28,379 nt of DNA. It comes from a virus. Positions 8,209-16,830 of the stretch are shown here, piece by piece. The DNA lies in IMG/VR virus record IMGVR_UViG_3300027976_000160, positions 1-28,379 of that record. One strand, written 5' to 3'. Every line of letters begins with the position of its first letter. Positions within the stretch are counted from its first letter, which is position 1. The notes below the pieces were generated by a model, which was given only the letters and a program-made list of their open reading frames with translations, was not told where the DNA came from and made no database searches. The position numbers and the translations under genes were made by a program.

Positions 8209-11133
8209 TTAGGTTCTATCATCTTCTAATTTTTCAGAAATTAGGTTTTTAAGTTCTCTAATAAATATCGGGTCACTTAACCAATCTGTCGATGTCTTAC
8301 CACCACCTTCACCAGAAAGTGAAATATCACCTTTTAAATTCATATCTGAAAATTCAACTCGTATTGGTTTACCTGTTGAACTAGCGGTAACCAATTCTTT
8401 TAACATTGATAATTTATCTTTGTCTAAATTGTTTATACCTTCTAATGATGAACTAAAATTGGCTTTTTCCATCACGACAGCCGTACCACTTAGTAAACTA
8501 GTTAAAACGGTTAGGATACCAAGTGCTGGTAATAGAGCTAATGATGAAACGGATAAAGCCAACATAGAAAGAGTTAATATACCTAAACCAACACCCATAG
8601 CTATAAACCCAACACCTATTTTTATTAAATTATCACCATCAACAACTGAAAACATAGTGGTAAATGCACCAATAATAGAAGCTATACCTTCACCAGCTAA
8701 TTTTAAACCATACCCGAACCCGATAAAGGCAAGTGATAATGCAGCTAATACAGCAACACCTAACCAACCAACAGTACCAGCTGTAGCCCCAAATGCTACT
8801 AAACCTTGACCTAAAAGTGTTAAACCAGTACCAGCGGCACCACCAAGTAAAGCAATACCACCTAACCCAATTAGACCAGCTGTCATCCCAATAAAAGCAA
8901 CTGAAGCTAATAATAAGTTAAGTGCTCCAAATGAAACAAGTGGTGTTCCCATTGCTGTTAAACCCCTACCTAAAGCACTTAAACTTTTAAATACTGAGTT
9001 ACCTGAACTTAAATACATCATAGTTGGTATTGCTGGTATCAGGGTGATTAAACCAACTGAAGCTAATAATAAGTTAAGTGCTCCAAATGAAACAAGTGGT
9101 GTTCCCATTGCTGTTAAACCCCTACCTAAAGCACTTAAACTTTTAAATACTGAGTTACCTGAACTTAAATACATCATAGTTGGTATTGCTGGTACCATAG
9201 CTATTAAACCAATAGATGCTGGTATTAGGTTAAGTGCACCGAAGAGTACTTTTCCTGTCCCCATAGCTGTTAACCCTTTAGATAGATTTGTTAATGATTT
9301 ACCAGTGTCACCACCTTTTTTTGGTGTTGTTGGTGTTTTTGGTGTTTTTGGTGTTGTTGGTGTTTTTGGTGTTTTTGGTGTTGTTGGTGTTGTTGGTGTT
9401 TGTTTATTAGGGGTTTGGATTTTTGAACTTTCATTACTTAGTGGGTTACTCGTTTCAGGGGATACCTTCTTTTTAAATGGGTTTAATTTACCCAACCCCT
9501 CTTTAACTGAACCTGAATCAAAACCCTTTCTTAACTGAACACCACTATACACCCATTTAGCTGCGTTGAATAAAGCTGCCCCACCTAATACTAAAGCACC
9601 TATAAGAGTTTTAAGTGAATTTGGCATATTGGATACCACATCAACAATACTAGTAATTAATGGTTTAACGATATTAAGAAATGGTAATAAAAATTCGGCA
9701 GCTAAAGCTTTTAATTGATTTTGTAACCCTTTAAATGATTCATCAAATGTTTGACTTTGTTCAGCTAAAACCTTGTTAGATTCTTTAGCTTCCTGCATTT
9801 CTTTAACCATGTTACTATTCATATCTTGTAAAGCTCGTGTTTGGGTTACACCGTCTTTATCCATAAACTGTATTTGAGCTACACCTTTTTCACTAAATTC
9901 AGCCATACCAGATAGTAATTCTTTATCTTTAGGTGACATTGACCCTAACATATCACCAAACATATCTATTTTAGCTGTCTGTTTAGCTGTCTCAACCAAC
10001 TCTTCAAAAGGCATCCCTAAAGCTGATGCAGCTTCTCTCATCCTATCAAGTTCAAGGGCATTCATATCCCAACTTTGTGTTTCAGCATTCCATTCAGCTG
10101 AAGAAGACACCGCTTTAGATAATGATTTAGCTAATTCCTCAGGTGCGTACCTAGCTTGATACATTAATTGAAACGGGTCACCAAGTTGTGATAATGAGCC
10201 ACCTAACATTTGTAGATTTGCGGCAGCTTCAATAGCACCTTCGGGTCTAAACACCTTCTCAGATACAGACGCAACTGACTCCATACTAATTTTATATTTT
10301 TCTGAATAAGCAGCCATACTAGCCATACCTTTCACACCACCCTTAAATTCTAACTTATTTAATAACTTTAAATTTTGTTGGAATTTCTTTACAACCTTAC
10401 CAGCGTTAACACCTTGTGCGGCCGCAATATCCCTAACATCTCTGACAACCTCTAATGACTTTTCAGCTCCCATACCAAAAGCCTCCATTTCACCTGTTAA
10501 TGTAGACATCTCACCAACTGTCATATTTAAGGCTCTAGATAATTCAACAGTTGTCCTTAACGCTTGACCACTAAGTAAAGATGCCCTACCCGTTTCATTA
10601 GCGTAGGCACCTTGTGCTTCAACTAACTGTTCAGTTGTGACATTAAGTCCCTCTGCCACCATTGAGGCATCAGACATGTTACTTCTAAGTACCGCCATCT
10701 GATTAGCTCCTAGACCCATTGAAGCTGACGTACTTCTGATAGCTTTATCAACAGTTTGAGACTTTTCGTATATACTTGAAAAACTTGGTATTAATTTTGA
10801 TTTTAATTCATTACCAACAGCTCGTAAACCTTGTAATATTCCAGTTGTACTTTTATTTATTGCCCTTAATTGTTCAGCTTGTTTTCTATAATCAGCTATA
10901 CTGTTTAGACGTTGTTTTTCTTCGTCACTCCCTATTTTATATTTTTGTTTTTCTAAATCAACTATTTCGGATTCAAGAGCCTTAAGTAATTTAGTGTTTT
11001 CTAAAAGTTGTTTTTTTGATTCAATATAACTAGATAATCCTTTACGATTTCTTTCTTGTGCATCAGCTATTTGATTTTGTATCTTTAAATACTCTAACGC
11101 GGATTTTTTATCACTACCGAAATTTTCTGACAT
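8209..11133 (-). CDS. Tail tape measure protein
   Basis: A 974-residue protein. Residues 1-125 are charged and helix-forming (a likely coiled coil). Residues about 135-400 are alanine-rich helices of the tape-measure type (for example SRALNMTVGEMSTLTGEMEA). A hydrophobic stretch around 490-530 is followed by a Thr/Pro/Lys linker of TPTTPK-like units around 580-605, and then a long glycine-rich hydrophobic region (610-900) with tandem 52-residue units. Tape measure proteins fix tail length, and at about 1.5 angstrom per residue this one would suit a tail of roughly 140-150 nm, longer than that of T4 (gp29, 590 residues). The start is 2 bases after the stop of the upstream 561-residue gene. Position between gp26-like and baseplate genes fits. 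Confidence 0.9.
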   Translation of the reverse strand: MSENFGSDKKSALEYLKIQNQIADAQERNRKGLSSYIESKKQLLENTKLLKALESEIVDLEKQKYKIGSDEEKQRLNSIADYRKQAEQLRAINKSTTGILQGLRAVGNELKSKLIPSFSSIYEKSQTVDKAIRSTSASMGLGANQMAVLRSNMSDASMVAEGLNVTTEQLVEAQGAYANETGRASLLSGQALRTTVELSRALNMTVGEMSTLTGEMEAFGMGAEKSLEVVRDVRDIAAAQGVNAGKVVKKFQQNLKLLNKLEFKGGVKGMASMAAYSEKYKISMESVASVSEKVFRPEGAIEAAANLQMLGGSLSQLGDPFQLMYQARYAPEELAKSLSKAVSSSAEWNAETQSWDMNALELDRMREAASALGMPFEELVETAKQTAKIDMFGDMLGSMSPKDKELLSGMAEFSEKGVAQIQFMDKDGVTQTRALQDMNSNMVKEMQEAKESNKVLAEQSQTFDESFKGLQNQLKALAAEFLLPFLNIVKPLITSIVDVVSNMPNSLKTLIGALVLGGAALFNAAKWVYSGVQLRKGFDSGSVKEGLGKLNPFKKKVSPETSNPLSNESSKIQTPNKQTPTTPTTPKTPKTPTTPKTPKTPTTPKKGGDTGKSLTNLSKGLTAMGTGKVLFGALNLIPASIGLIAMVPAIPTMMYLSSGNSVFKSLSALGRGLTAMGTPLVSFGALNLLLASVGLITLIPAIPTMMYLSSGNSVFKSLSALGRGLTAMGTPLVSFGALNLLLASVAFIGMTAGLIGLGGIALLGGAAGTGLTLLGQGLVAFGATAGTVGWLGVAVLAALSLAFIGFGYGLKLAGEGIASIIGAFTTMFSVVDGDNLIKIGVGFIAMGVGLGILTLSMLALSVSSLALLPALGILTVLTSLLSGTAVVMEKANFSSSLEGINNLDKDKLSMLKELVTASSTGKPIRVEFSDMNLKGDISLSGEGGGKTSTDWLSDPIFIRELKNLISEKLEDDRT
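8898..9194 (-). repeat. Tandem duplication inside the tape measure gene
   Basis: Bases 8898-9038 and 9054-9194 appear identical over 141 bases with a period of 156 bases, which is 52 codons. The repeated protein unit contains GRGLTAMGTPLVSFGALNLL and PAIPTMMYLSSGNSVFKSLS. A more diverged third unit lies at about 9195-9290 (GLTAMGTGKVLFGALNLIPA). Exact identity of the first two units at the DNA level indicates a very recent in-frame duplication. Confidence 0.95.
9321..9401 (-). repeat. 9-base tandem repeats coding a Thr/Pro/Lys linker
   Basis: On the plus strand GGTGTT units alternate with GTT and TTT in a 9-base period; on the coding strand they give TPTTPK and TPKTPK units. The tract joins the helical N-terminal part of the tape measure to its hydrophobic C-terminal part. 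Such short repeats expand and contract easily by slippage, always in frame here. Confidence 0.85.
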
Positions 11134-11135
11134 GT

Positions 11136-12821
11136 TTATCTTATTTTAAAATTACTTAGTTCAGCTGTAAAGTCTTTATGTATGGATTCATTACCACTAA
11201 CTTTTTTCCCTATGGTTATTTTACCTGAGTAACCCTTATCACTTTTAGCAGCTATAATCCAATCAGCGTCATCACCAATTAAAACCATAGCTTCGGTATC
11301 ACCAGCGGTAAAACCATTTGGCCATACAAGTATAACTGATTTATCGTTTTGTTTGGACTTTTTAACATCTAAACCAACGGTTAGTAAACTTTGAATATTA
11401 TTTGATACATTACTTGTCCACCAACTCATTTCACTATCCTTAGGTGGTGTCCCAACATTTATTCTACCAGTGGCGATACCTTTAATCTCAGTTTTTTGTT
11501 TTTTATCTTTCACACCACCCTCACCAAAACCTAGTTTAATACTCCCTAATTTAAGTATCCCAACATATGGTTTTTTTGTCTCATCACCTTCTTCTCTAAT
11601 TAGAGATTCGGATTTAACACCCCTACTTGCTTTAATAACAGCATCTTTATCGTAGGTAAGTTGAGTACCCTTAAGTTTTGAATACATCATACTTAACATT
11701 TCAATAAATTGGGGTAGGTTCTTAAGGAATAATTTTTCTTGAAATCCTGCTAAATCAGCTAAATCACCTAACTTTCCTTCTGATAATAATTGACTAACCA
11801 CATTTTTGGTAATTGATTCGGTGGATATTTTACTCTCATTTTCTCGACCAAATTTGAATTGTGGGAAGGTGGTATTTAAATCTTTAAAAAACCCAGCTAT
11901 ATTTTTTCTTGTGTTTCGAACCCATTTAACTTTAGCTTTAACGTCATTAGAAACAACAACTTTACCTAACCAATTTTCTTTAGAAACCTTACTTTTAAAA
12001 TTACCGTTTTTAACAAATTCTTCATAAAGTCTTTCTAAATATTTTCCTCGGTCAAAATCACCACCACCTATTGCGGCATCAAAAAACCTTGTTGGTATAT
12101 TTGTACCATCTTTTAAATTTAACTTGGACCACAAGTCTTGTCCATTGGGTGTAAATGTTTTTGATAGGTGTATTAATTGTGTATCTCTATTATTTTTTAA
12201 AAAATCCTTAGGTGATGGAACGTTAACTGACAATTCTTCTTCTTCTTCTTCCTTTTCGTTAGTCCCATCATCTTCTTCACCCTCATCACCAGATTCTGTG
12301 GGGTCATATGACCCACCTAGGATTACTTTGTATTCTCTACCATCAGTTAAAGCTCGTACCGATTTATCCGTACTCGGGAGATTTATATCTAAATCATCAT
12401 TATCGAATGTAACCACCCAACCATTATCTAAATCTAAAACAACTGTTTGTCGTTCTTGGGATAATGATGTGTTATATTTAGCTCGACCATTAAAATTAGC
12501 AAACTCATCAAAAATTTCTTTTTCAGATGGTGGTAGGTTGTTATCAAAACCACCCCTACCAAGTTGTCTAACTTTAAAGGACATAGCAAAACCCATGACT
12601 TTTAGTTGGTCTAGTGTGTAAATACTATCTAACTCAGCTGGTCTAACACCCATGTTAGATAAATTTGATTTAATTTTATCAATTAACATTTCAGCTTTAG
12701 CACTGGTATTAGCTGTTTCGTTGTCAGTGACATTTTTTTCATTAGCTATATCAGTAGCGTCATAGTCCTCACTTAGTAGTTTATTTAAAATATTTTTAAT
12801 TAGAAATGTTCGTTTAGACAT
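11136..12821 (-). CDS. Unrecognised 561-residue protein between the gp26-like gene and the tape measure
   Basis: The family was not recognised. The N-terminus (RTFLIKNILNKLLSEDYD) is amphipathic and resembles the N-terminal tags of other small proteins in this window. A middle segment around 170-200 is strongly acidic (GDEGEEDDGTNEKEEEEEE), which suggests a disordered linker. The C-terminal third is rich in short strands (KPYVGILKLGSIKLGFGEGG, SVILVWPNGFTAGD, ADWIIAAKSDKG). No signal peptide or membrane segment is seen. It stops 2 bases before the tape measure start, so the two are almost certainly co-transcribed. By position it corresponds to T4 genes 27/28 (baseplate hub), but no sequence similarity supports that. 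Confidence 0.8.
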   Translation of the reverse strand: MSKRTFLIKNILNKLLSEDYDATDIANEKNVTDNETANTSAKAEMLIDKIKSNLSNMGVRPAELDSIYTLDQLKVMGFAMSFKVRQLGRGGFDNNLPPSEKEIFDEFANFNGRAKYNTSLSQERQTVVLDLDNGWVVTFDNDDLDINLPSTDKSVRALTDGREYKVILGGSYDPTESGDEGEEDDGTNEKEEEEEELSVNVPSPKDFLKNNRDTQLIHLSKTFTPNGQDLWSKLNLKDGTNIPTRFFDAAIGGGDFDRGKYLERLYEEFVKNGNFKSKVSKENWLGKVVVSNDVKAKVKWVRNTRKNIAGFFKDLNTTFPQFKFGRENESKISTESITKNVVSQLLSEGKLGDLADLAGFQEKLFLKNLPQFIEMLSMMYSKLKGTQLTYDKDAVIKASRGVKSESLIREEGDETKKPYVGILKLGSIKLGFGEGGVKDKKQKTEIKGIATGRINVGTPPKDSEMSWWTSNVSNNIQSLLTVGLDVKKSKQNDKSVILVWPNGFTAGDTEAMVLIGDDADWIIAAKSDKGYSGKITIGKKVSGNESIHKDFTAELSNFKIR

Positions 12822-12833
12822 ATTTTACTTTAT

Positions 12834-12843
12834 TAATAAATAT
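12834..12843 (-). promoter_or_regulatory. ATATTTATTA box upstream of the 561-residue gene
   Basis: The minus-strand word ATATTTATTA is 12 bases before the start at 12821 and immediately downstream of the frameshift extension of the upstream gene. Spacing and sequence match the box before the 1302-residue gene. Confidence 0.4.
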
Positions 12844-12856
12844 TACACTACTTGTT

Positions 12857-13793
12857 TTAACGACGACCTTTATTGGCTTTATCATTTTGTTTTTTACGTT
12901 CCTCTAATTCTTTTTGCCAATAGTCAAGATAAAGTCTCCTTTCATATATGGGCATTATTTGAATAGACTCATAAGAAAATCTCATATGTTTAACCAAATA
13001 ATAAATTTCTTGTGTTAGATTTAACTTATATTCCGGCGTTAGGCCAAAAAAAGTTGAGTCCAATTTGAACTGTAACGGGAAACGTTTCACCAGATGGACC
13101 CTCCACTTCCACCTCCATGTCAATACCAGGTTCAATAGAATCAGAATATTCCCTGAATTTTAATGAATCGAAAGCTGGCATAAACTGTAGATATTGTGAT
13201 ATGTAACTTTTATCTTGATTACCATCTATTGATATAATCTGTGCTTCCAATCTATATGTTAACGTATTTGAAATCTGTGATTTAAATTTTTTGTCACGTA
13301 TTTCAGATTGTTTAATAATTGACGATTCATCACCAACGGTTAGTAATTTAAATTTAATTTTTTTCTTACTTCTAGGTAATTCAAAATCGAAAAGACCATT
13401 TTCATCAGGTTCAGCACCTAATGGTTTTGTTTTTAAATCATTTAAATCAACATCATACTCAAATTCTTCACCAGTATTTGGGTCCATTAATTTAACTGGG
13501 TACATTTCACCATAACCAGTTGCCCTTAACCAAATCATAATAGCGTTTCTATCACCTACTAATAAATTACCGATAGGCATTGGTAAATCTTTTATTTTTC
13601 GTTCAAGTAATACATCTAAAACTTTCCCATTCTTGATTAAGTTAGGTGATGTTAGTATATTTTCATCAGCAGCTGTTAAGTATTGTACTTTAACTGTGTT
13701 ATTTTTACCTGGATATAATAATCCTTTAGAAGGTATTTCGATTACATCGAAAGGTACTTCAAATTCTGTTTGTTGATTGTTTTCAGTAGACAT
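12857..13793 (-). CDS. Frameshift-extended form of the gp26-like tail-assembly protein (predicted)
   Basis: The reading frame at 13045-12857 (62 codons plus stop, containing LTQEIYYLVKHMRFSYESIQ and MPIYERRLYLDYWQKELEER) has no ATG or good start at its beginning. The only start upstream in that frame is a TTG inside the gp26-like gene, and the overlapping part translates to arginine/tryptophan-rich nonsense. The two frames meet at a run of seven T on the coding strand (plus 13046-13052), where the main frame reads AAC TTT TTT TGG. A +1 slip, or a -2 slip, joins NFF to GLTPEYKLN and gives a protein of about 311-312 residues. Tail-assembly chaperone genes upstream of tape measure genes commonly use such frameshifts, and in T4 genes 26 and 51 are adjacent here. 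A sequencing error in the T run, or reinitiation at an internal ATG, are the alternatives. Confidence 0.6.
13026..13793 (-). CDS. gp26-like tail/baseplate assembly protein (zero-frame product)
   Basis: A 255-residue protein. The N-terminal half has the layout of the T4 gp26 family (T4_baseplate): FDVIEIPSKGLLYPGKNNTV, then VQYLTAADENILTSPNLIKN, then LLVGDRNAIMIWLRATGYGE and a MDPNTGEEFEYDVDLNDL segment. The family is known from baseplate hub assembly in T4 and probably acts as a chaperone or assembly factor around the tape measure. The start ATG is at 13793 after an (ATT)n-rich leader. The zero-frame product ends NFFWPNAGI just after the seven-T run. It stands between tail tube and tape measure, as expected for tail-assembly chaperones. 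The family call is from motif pattern, not from a search. Confidence 0.72.
   Translation of the reverse strand: MSTENNQQTEFEVPFDVIEIPSKGLLYPGKNNTVKVQYLTAADENILTSPNLIKNGKVLDVLLERKIKDLPMPIGNLLVGDRNAIMIWLRATGYGEMYPVKLMDPNTGEEFEYDVDLNDLKTKPLGAEPDENGLFDFELPRSKKKIKFKLLTVGDESSIIKQSEIRDKKFKSQISNTLTYRLEAQIISIDGNQDKSYISQYLQFMPAFDSLKFREYSDSIEPGIDMEVEVEGPSGETFPVTVQIGLNFFWPNAGI
13046..13052 (-). other. Candidate frameshift slip site (seven T on the coding strand)
   Basis: The coding strand reads AAC TTT TTT TGG in the gp26-like frame, only six codons before its stop at 13026. The run allows realignment of TTT-decoding tRNA by +1 or -2. It is the only long homopolymer in the overlap between the two frames. 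Confidence 0.5.
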
Positions 13794-13808
13794 TTAAAAC
13801 TATTTTAA

Positions 13809-13829
13809 TTATTATTATTATTATTATTA
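13809..13829. repeat. (ATT)n microsatellite
   Basis: About seven ATT units lie in the leader of the gp26-like gene, between it and the divergent plus-strand endonuclease gene. The rest of the 13794-13949 gap is AT-rich; the only element seen is the box at 13913-13922. No perfect host-type promoter was found there on either strand. Confidence 0.85.
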
Positions 13830-13912
13830 CACTACAAGTATAAAAGTGACTTATAATTTGTAAAGTATTACTTATAAATAACTACATGTTCATTTTTTAT
13901 TAAAACAATTTT

Positions 13913-13922
13913 ATATTTATAG
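13913..13922 (+). promoter_or_regulatory. ATATTTATAG box upstream of the first endonuclease gene
   Basis: ATATTTATAG on the plus strand lies 27 bases before the ATG at 13950. It differs from the ATATTTATTA box only at the last two bases and equals the version before the HAD-fold gene on the other strand. The distance is longer than for most of the other copies. Confidence 0.35.
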
Positions 13923-13949
13923 ACAATAATATACTAAAAACACTGAACT

Positions 13950-15731
13950 ATGAATTTACAATACTTCCTAGAGAATAAAAATGGGTCTAGATTAAAACCG
14001 AAATCATTAAAAAAGGAGAACATAACATTATATAATAACATATTAGAATATAATGTAGGTAATGGTTTTAATGATTTACCGTTTAATGAACAAGTGTGGT
14101 TCTACATTAATAGGTGTGACACAAAACCCGAATGTGGTGTGTGTGGTGGGGAAACAAAGTTTGAACGAGTGAGTACTGGGTATCGTAGTTATTGTTCTGT
14201 TAAATGTAAATCCATATCTAAAACAGTAAAAGATAAAACAATAAACACATTTAATGAGAAATATGGTGGACACCCAATGAAAAACGATACCATTAAAGAT
14301 AAAATAAAGAAAACTAACATGGATAGATATGGTCATGAATCTCATTTAAGTTCTGAAATCATAAAATCTAAAATAGAATCAACCAACCTAATTAAATATG
14401 GTGTTAAACGACCATTAGAATCAAAAACCATCCAAGATAAAAGTCGTAACACTATGATTGATAGACATGGTGTTGAACATGGTTTACAATCAGATGATAT
14501 ACACAAAAAAACCACAGAGTCATTAATAAAGAATAATGATTGGGGTGTTTTTTATGGTAAAATACAGGACACTAAGAAATTGTTATATGGTGATAAAAAC
14601 TATAATAACACGGAGAAAAATAAAGAAACGTGTTTAGAGAAATATGGTGTTAATAGTGTCTTAAAAAACCCTGACATACGAAATAGAATCGGTGATACAA
14701 AATTGAGGGGCAGTGTCAGTGGATATAGGTTTGGTGGTAATATAGAAATTGTTTCACATGACAGTGACACATGTTGTGTTTATTGTAAAGTGTGTGGTAT
14801 GGAAACTGAGACACCGAGACATTTTATGGTGATGAGGGGTTATAGGGGAAACAACATGTGTCTCGAATGTAACCCTAAAGGTAAATTTAATTCAGAAAAT
14901 GGGTTAACACATTTTATTACTGAGGAATATGTTCAGAACGATAGAACTGTATTAGATGGGTTAGAGATTGACATCTTAATACCTAACAAAAAAATGGGTA
15001 TAGAGTATGATGGTGTTTATTGGCACAATGAACTATATGTGGATAAAAAATATCACCTAAATAAAACCGAATTAGCTAAACAAAAGGGGTATGATTTAAT
15101 ACACGTATTCGAGGATGAATGGGTTAATAAGGAACCTATTGTTAAATCTATCATTAACAATAGGTTAGGTAATACACTTGATAGGGTTTATGGTAGGAAA
15201 TGTGTCATTAAAGAAATTAACCCTAATGTGGCAAAACAATTTCTAATAGATAACCACATACAAGGGAACGTTAATTCTAAAATTAAATTAGGTCTGTATC
15301 ATGTTAATGAGTTGGTATCGGTTATGACCTTTGGTGGTAATAGGGTAGCTTTAGGTTCTAAAAATAGGGAAGGTGAATGGGAAATGTTACGATTTTGTAA
15401 TAAACTGAATACCTCGGTTATTGGTGGTGCATCAAAATTATTCAAGTACTTCATTAAAACATATGAACCACAAAAAATAACAACATACGCTGATAGACGA
15501 TACTTTAATGGTGGATTATATGAAAATTTGGGTTTTATGTTCTTAACAAACACTACCCCAAACTACCACTACGTAATTAATGGTAAAAGACACCACAGGT
15601 ATAAATTTAGAAAAGATGTTTTGGTTTCGGATGGTTATGATAAAAATAAAACGGAACACCAAATCATGTTAGAACGTAAGATATACAGAATATACGATTG
15701 TGGTAATAGTAAATGGGAATGGGTTATTTAG
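13950..15731 (+). CDS. Homing-endonuclease-like protein 1 (PD-(D/E)XK nuclease fold)
   Basis: A 593-residue protein. Residues about 50-90 hold a Cys-rich finger (CGVCGGETKF, then YCSVKCKS). About 100-250 contain repeated helix units ending in KYG or RYG/RHG (NEKYGGHPM, MDRYGHESH, LIKYGVKRP, IDRHGVEHG, LEKYGVNSV), of the kind seen in modular DNA-binding parts of phage homing endonucleases. A second finger follows (CCVYCKVCG, then CLECNP). The nuclease core is at 339-400: IDILIPNKKMGIEYDGVYWH with D341 and E352, then LIHVFEDEW, as in Vsr-like PD-(D/E)XK nucleases. The C-terminal 190 residues (GLYHVNELVSVMTFGG, FCNKLNTSVIGGASKLFKYF) are shared with the second copy at 17650. It stands alone on the plus strand between minus-strand tail genes, typical of a free-standing homing gene. 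Confidence 0.8.
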   Translation: MNLQYFLENKNGSRLKPKSLKKENITLYNNILEYNVGNGFNDLPFNEQVWFYINRCDTKPECGVCGGETKFERVSTGYRSYCSVKCKSISKTVKDKTINTFNEKYGGHPMKNDTIKDKIKKTNMDRYGHESHLSSEIIKSKIESTNLIKYGVKRPLESKTIQDKSRNTMIDRHGVEHGLQSDDIHKKTTESLIKNNDWGVFYGKIQDTKKLLYGDKNYNNTEKNKETCLEKYGVNSVLKNPDIRNRIGDTKLRGSVSGYRFGGNIEIVSHDSDTCCVYCKVCGMETETPRHFMVMRGYRGNNMCLECNPKGKFNSENGLTHFITEEYVQNDRTVLDGLEIDILIPNKKMGIEYDGVYWHNELYVDKKYHLNKTELAKQKGYDLIHVFEDEWVNKEPIVKSIINNRLGNTLDRVYGRKCVIKEINPNVAKQFLIDNHIQGNVNSKIKLGLYHVNELVSVMTFGGNRVALGSKNREGEWEMLRFCNKLNTSVIGGASKLFKYFIKTYEPQKITTYADRRYFNGGLYENLGFMFLTNTTPNYHYVINGKRHHRYKFRKDVLVSDGYDKNKTEHQIMLERKIYRIYDCGNSKWEWVI

Positions 15732-15750
15732 AATAAATATTGATTTATTC
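15731..15750 (+). terminator. AT-only hairpin after endonuclease gene 1
   Basis: GAATAAAT-ATTG-ATTTATTC forms 8 perfect pairs beginning at the last base of the stop codon and runs directly into TTTG. It has little GC, so it is a weak terminator at best. It abuts the promoter of the peptidase gene and may be an operator instead. Confidence 0.35.
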
Positions 15751-15781
15751 TTTGCCAATCATTATTTTATACATATATTTG
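15751..15781 (+). promoter_or_regulatory. Bacteroidota-type promoter for the peptidase gene
   Basis: TTTG at 15751-15754, a 19-base spacer and TATATTTG at 15774-15781 match the consensus TTTG-N19-TAnnTTTG of the Bacteroidota housekeeping sigma factor exactly. The ATG of the peptidase follows 22 bases downstream, without a Shine-Dalgarno sequence. Confidence 0.75.
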
Positions 15782-15803
15782 TTAAAACATTAATATTATA
15801 AAC

Positions 15804-16829
15804 ATGGAAAAGAATAAATTAGAAAGGTTAACAGAAATTTTATCGGTACCATCTTACTCAGGTGAGGAAGATAGAATGATTAAGTATCTAAAAGGTGTTT
15901 TGGATTCTAAGGGTTATAAATACACTGTCGATAAACAAGAGAACATTTATATCACTAAAGGTGTTTCTGAAGCTTACCCACTTTTTGTGGCACACACAGA
16001 CACAGTACATAGGGTCAACGAGAACCTACGAATTAAAGAATACGTACACAACGATAATATACACGTAGATAAGTTAGCCTTGACTGGTTATGACATGGAA
16101 ACAAATAAACCATCAGGTTGTGGTGGTGATGATAAGTGTGGTATTTATTTAGCGTTAGAAATGTTAGACACACTTGAAAATGTTAAAGTGGCTTTATTTA
16201 TTTCAGAAGAAATTGGTTGTATTGGTTCAAGAGGAGCTGTTAAAACTAACCCTGAATTTTTTAGTAATGTTGGTTACGCTATTCAATATGATTCACCTGA
16301 GGGTAACTCATTAAGTTCGACTTTAATGGGTGAATATCTATTTGAGGGTTCAAGTGTGTTTACAGATAAAGTTGGTGGTCTAATTAGAGAACACGGGATT
16401 ACTAAATGGGAAAGACATCCATTCACTGATGTTTATTCTTTAATGGAAGAATTTGACTTTTGTTGTCTTAATTTGGCAGCTGGTTATTATAAATACCACA
16501 CTAATAATGAATATGTGATAGTTGACGATGTTCAGAATGGTTACGACCTAGGGTTAAAATTATTTGAGGTGTTGGGTGAAAATAAATATGTTAGACCTAA
16601 AGTGAAAAAATGGGAACCAATACATAGTCATCAATCTAGTGGACCCGTTGTAATTGTTGAAGAACATAAACCAATCACAGAAGAGGAAGTTGTTAAGATG
16701 GGAATATTACAAAATAAACCATTATTGGAGTGGTCAGAAAGTGAGTGGGATTTCTATAACGACTTTTTAGACCGGTCTGATTTAGAAGACGAGGAAAAAG
16801 ACAATGATTTTTTCTCACAGTGGAATTAA
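15804..16829 (+). CDS. M20-type zinc peptidase (aminopeptidase/tripeptidase-like)
   Basis: A 341-residue cytoplasmic protein with the full metal-site pattern of co-catalytic zinc peptidases: H64 and D66 in FVAHTDTVH, D109/D110 in GCGGDDKCG, E135-E136 in FISEEIGCIGS, D163 in IQYDSPEG and H232 in YYKYHTNNEYV. Such enzymes remove amino acids from short peptides. The family usually has a dimerisation (lid) domain; the stretch between D163 and H232 is short, so that domain is reduced or missing. The last 60 residues are acidic and unmatched. It has its own host-type promoter and its own terminator, so it is a single-gene unit between two tail genes of the opposite strand. Substrate is not predictable; a cell-wall peptide substrate is also possible. 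Confidence 0.85.
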   Translation: MEKNKLERLTEILSVPSYSGEEDRMIKYLKGVLDSKGYKYTVDKQENIYITKGVSEAYPLFVAHTDTVHRVNENLRIKEYVHNDNIHVDKLALTGYDMETNKPSGCGGDDKCGIYLALEMLDTLENVKVALFISEEIGCIGSRGAVKTNPEFFSNVGYAIQYDSPEGNSLSSTLMGEYLFEGSSVFTDKVGGLIREHGITKWERHPFTDVYSLMEEFDFCCLNLAAGYYKYHTNNEYVIVDDVQNGYDLGLKLFEVLGENKYVRPKVKKWEPIHSHQSSGPVVIVEEHKPITEEEVVKMGILQNKPLLEWSESEWDFYNDFLDRSDLEDEEKDNDFFSQWN

Positions 16830-16830
16830 A

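Noticed and set aside
9321-9401. Regularly repeated sequence considered as a CRISPR array
   Set aside because: The period is 9 bases with no spacers, and it is in frame within the tape measure gene.
9044-9538. 164-codon plus-strand frame with GVVGVFGVFG repeats
   Set aside because: It is antisense to the Thr/Pro/Lys linker and tandem units of the tape measure gene; the repeats come from the coding strand.
13052-13135. TTG at 13135 as a real start for the 92-codon frame downstream of the gp26-like gene
   Set aside because: The start is TTG, deep inside the upstream gene, and the first 25 residues are nonsense-like (WRWKWR). Frameshift entry at the T run explains the sensible part better.
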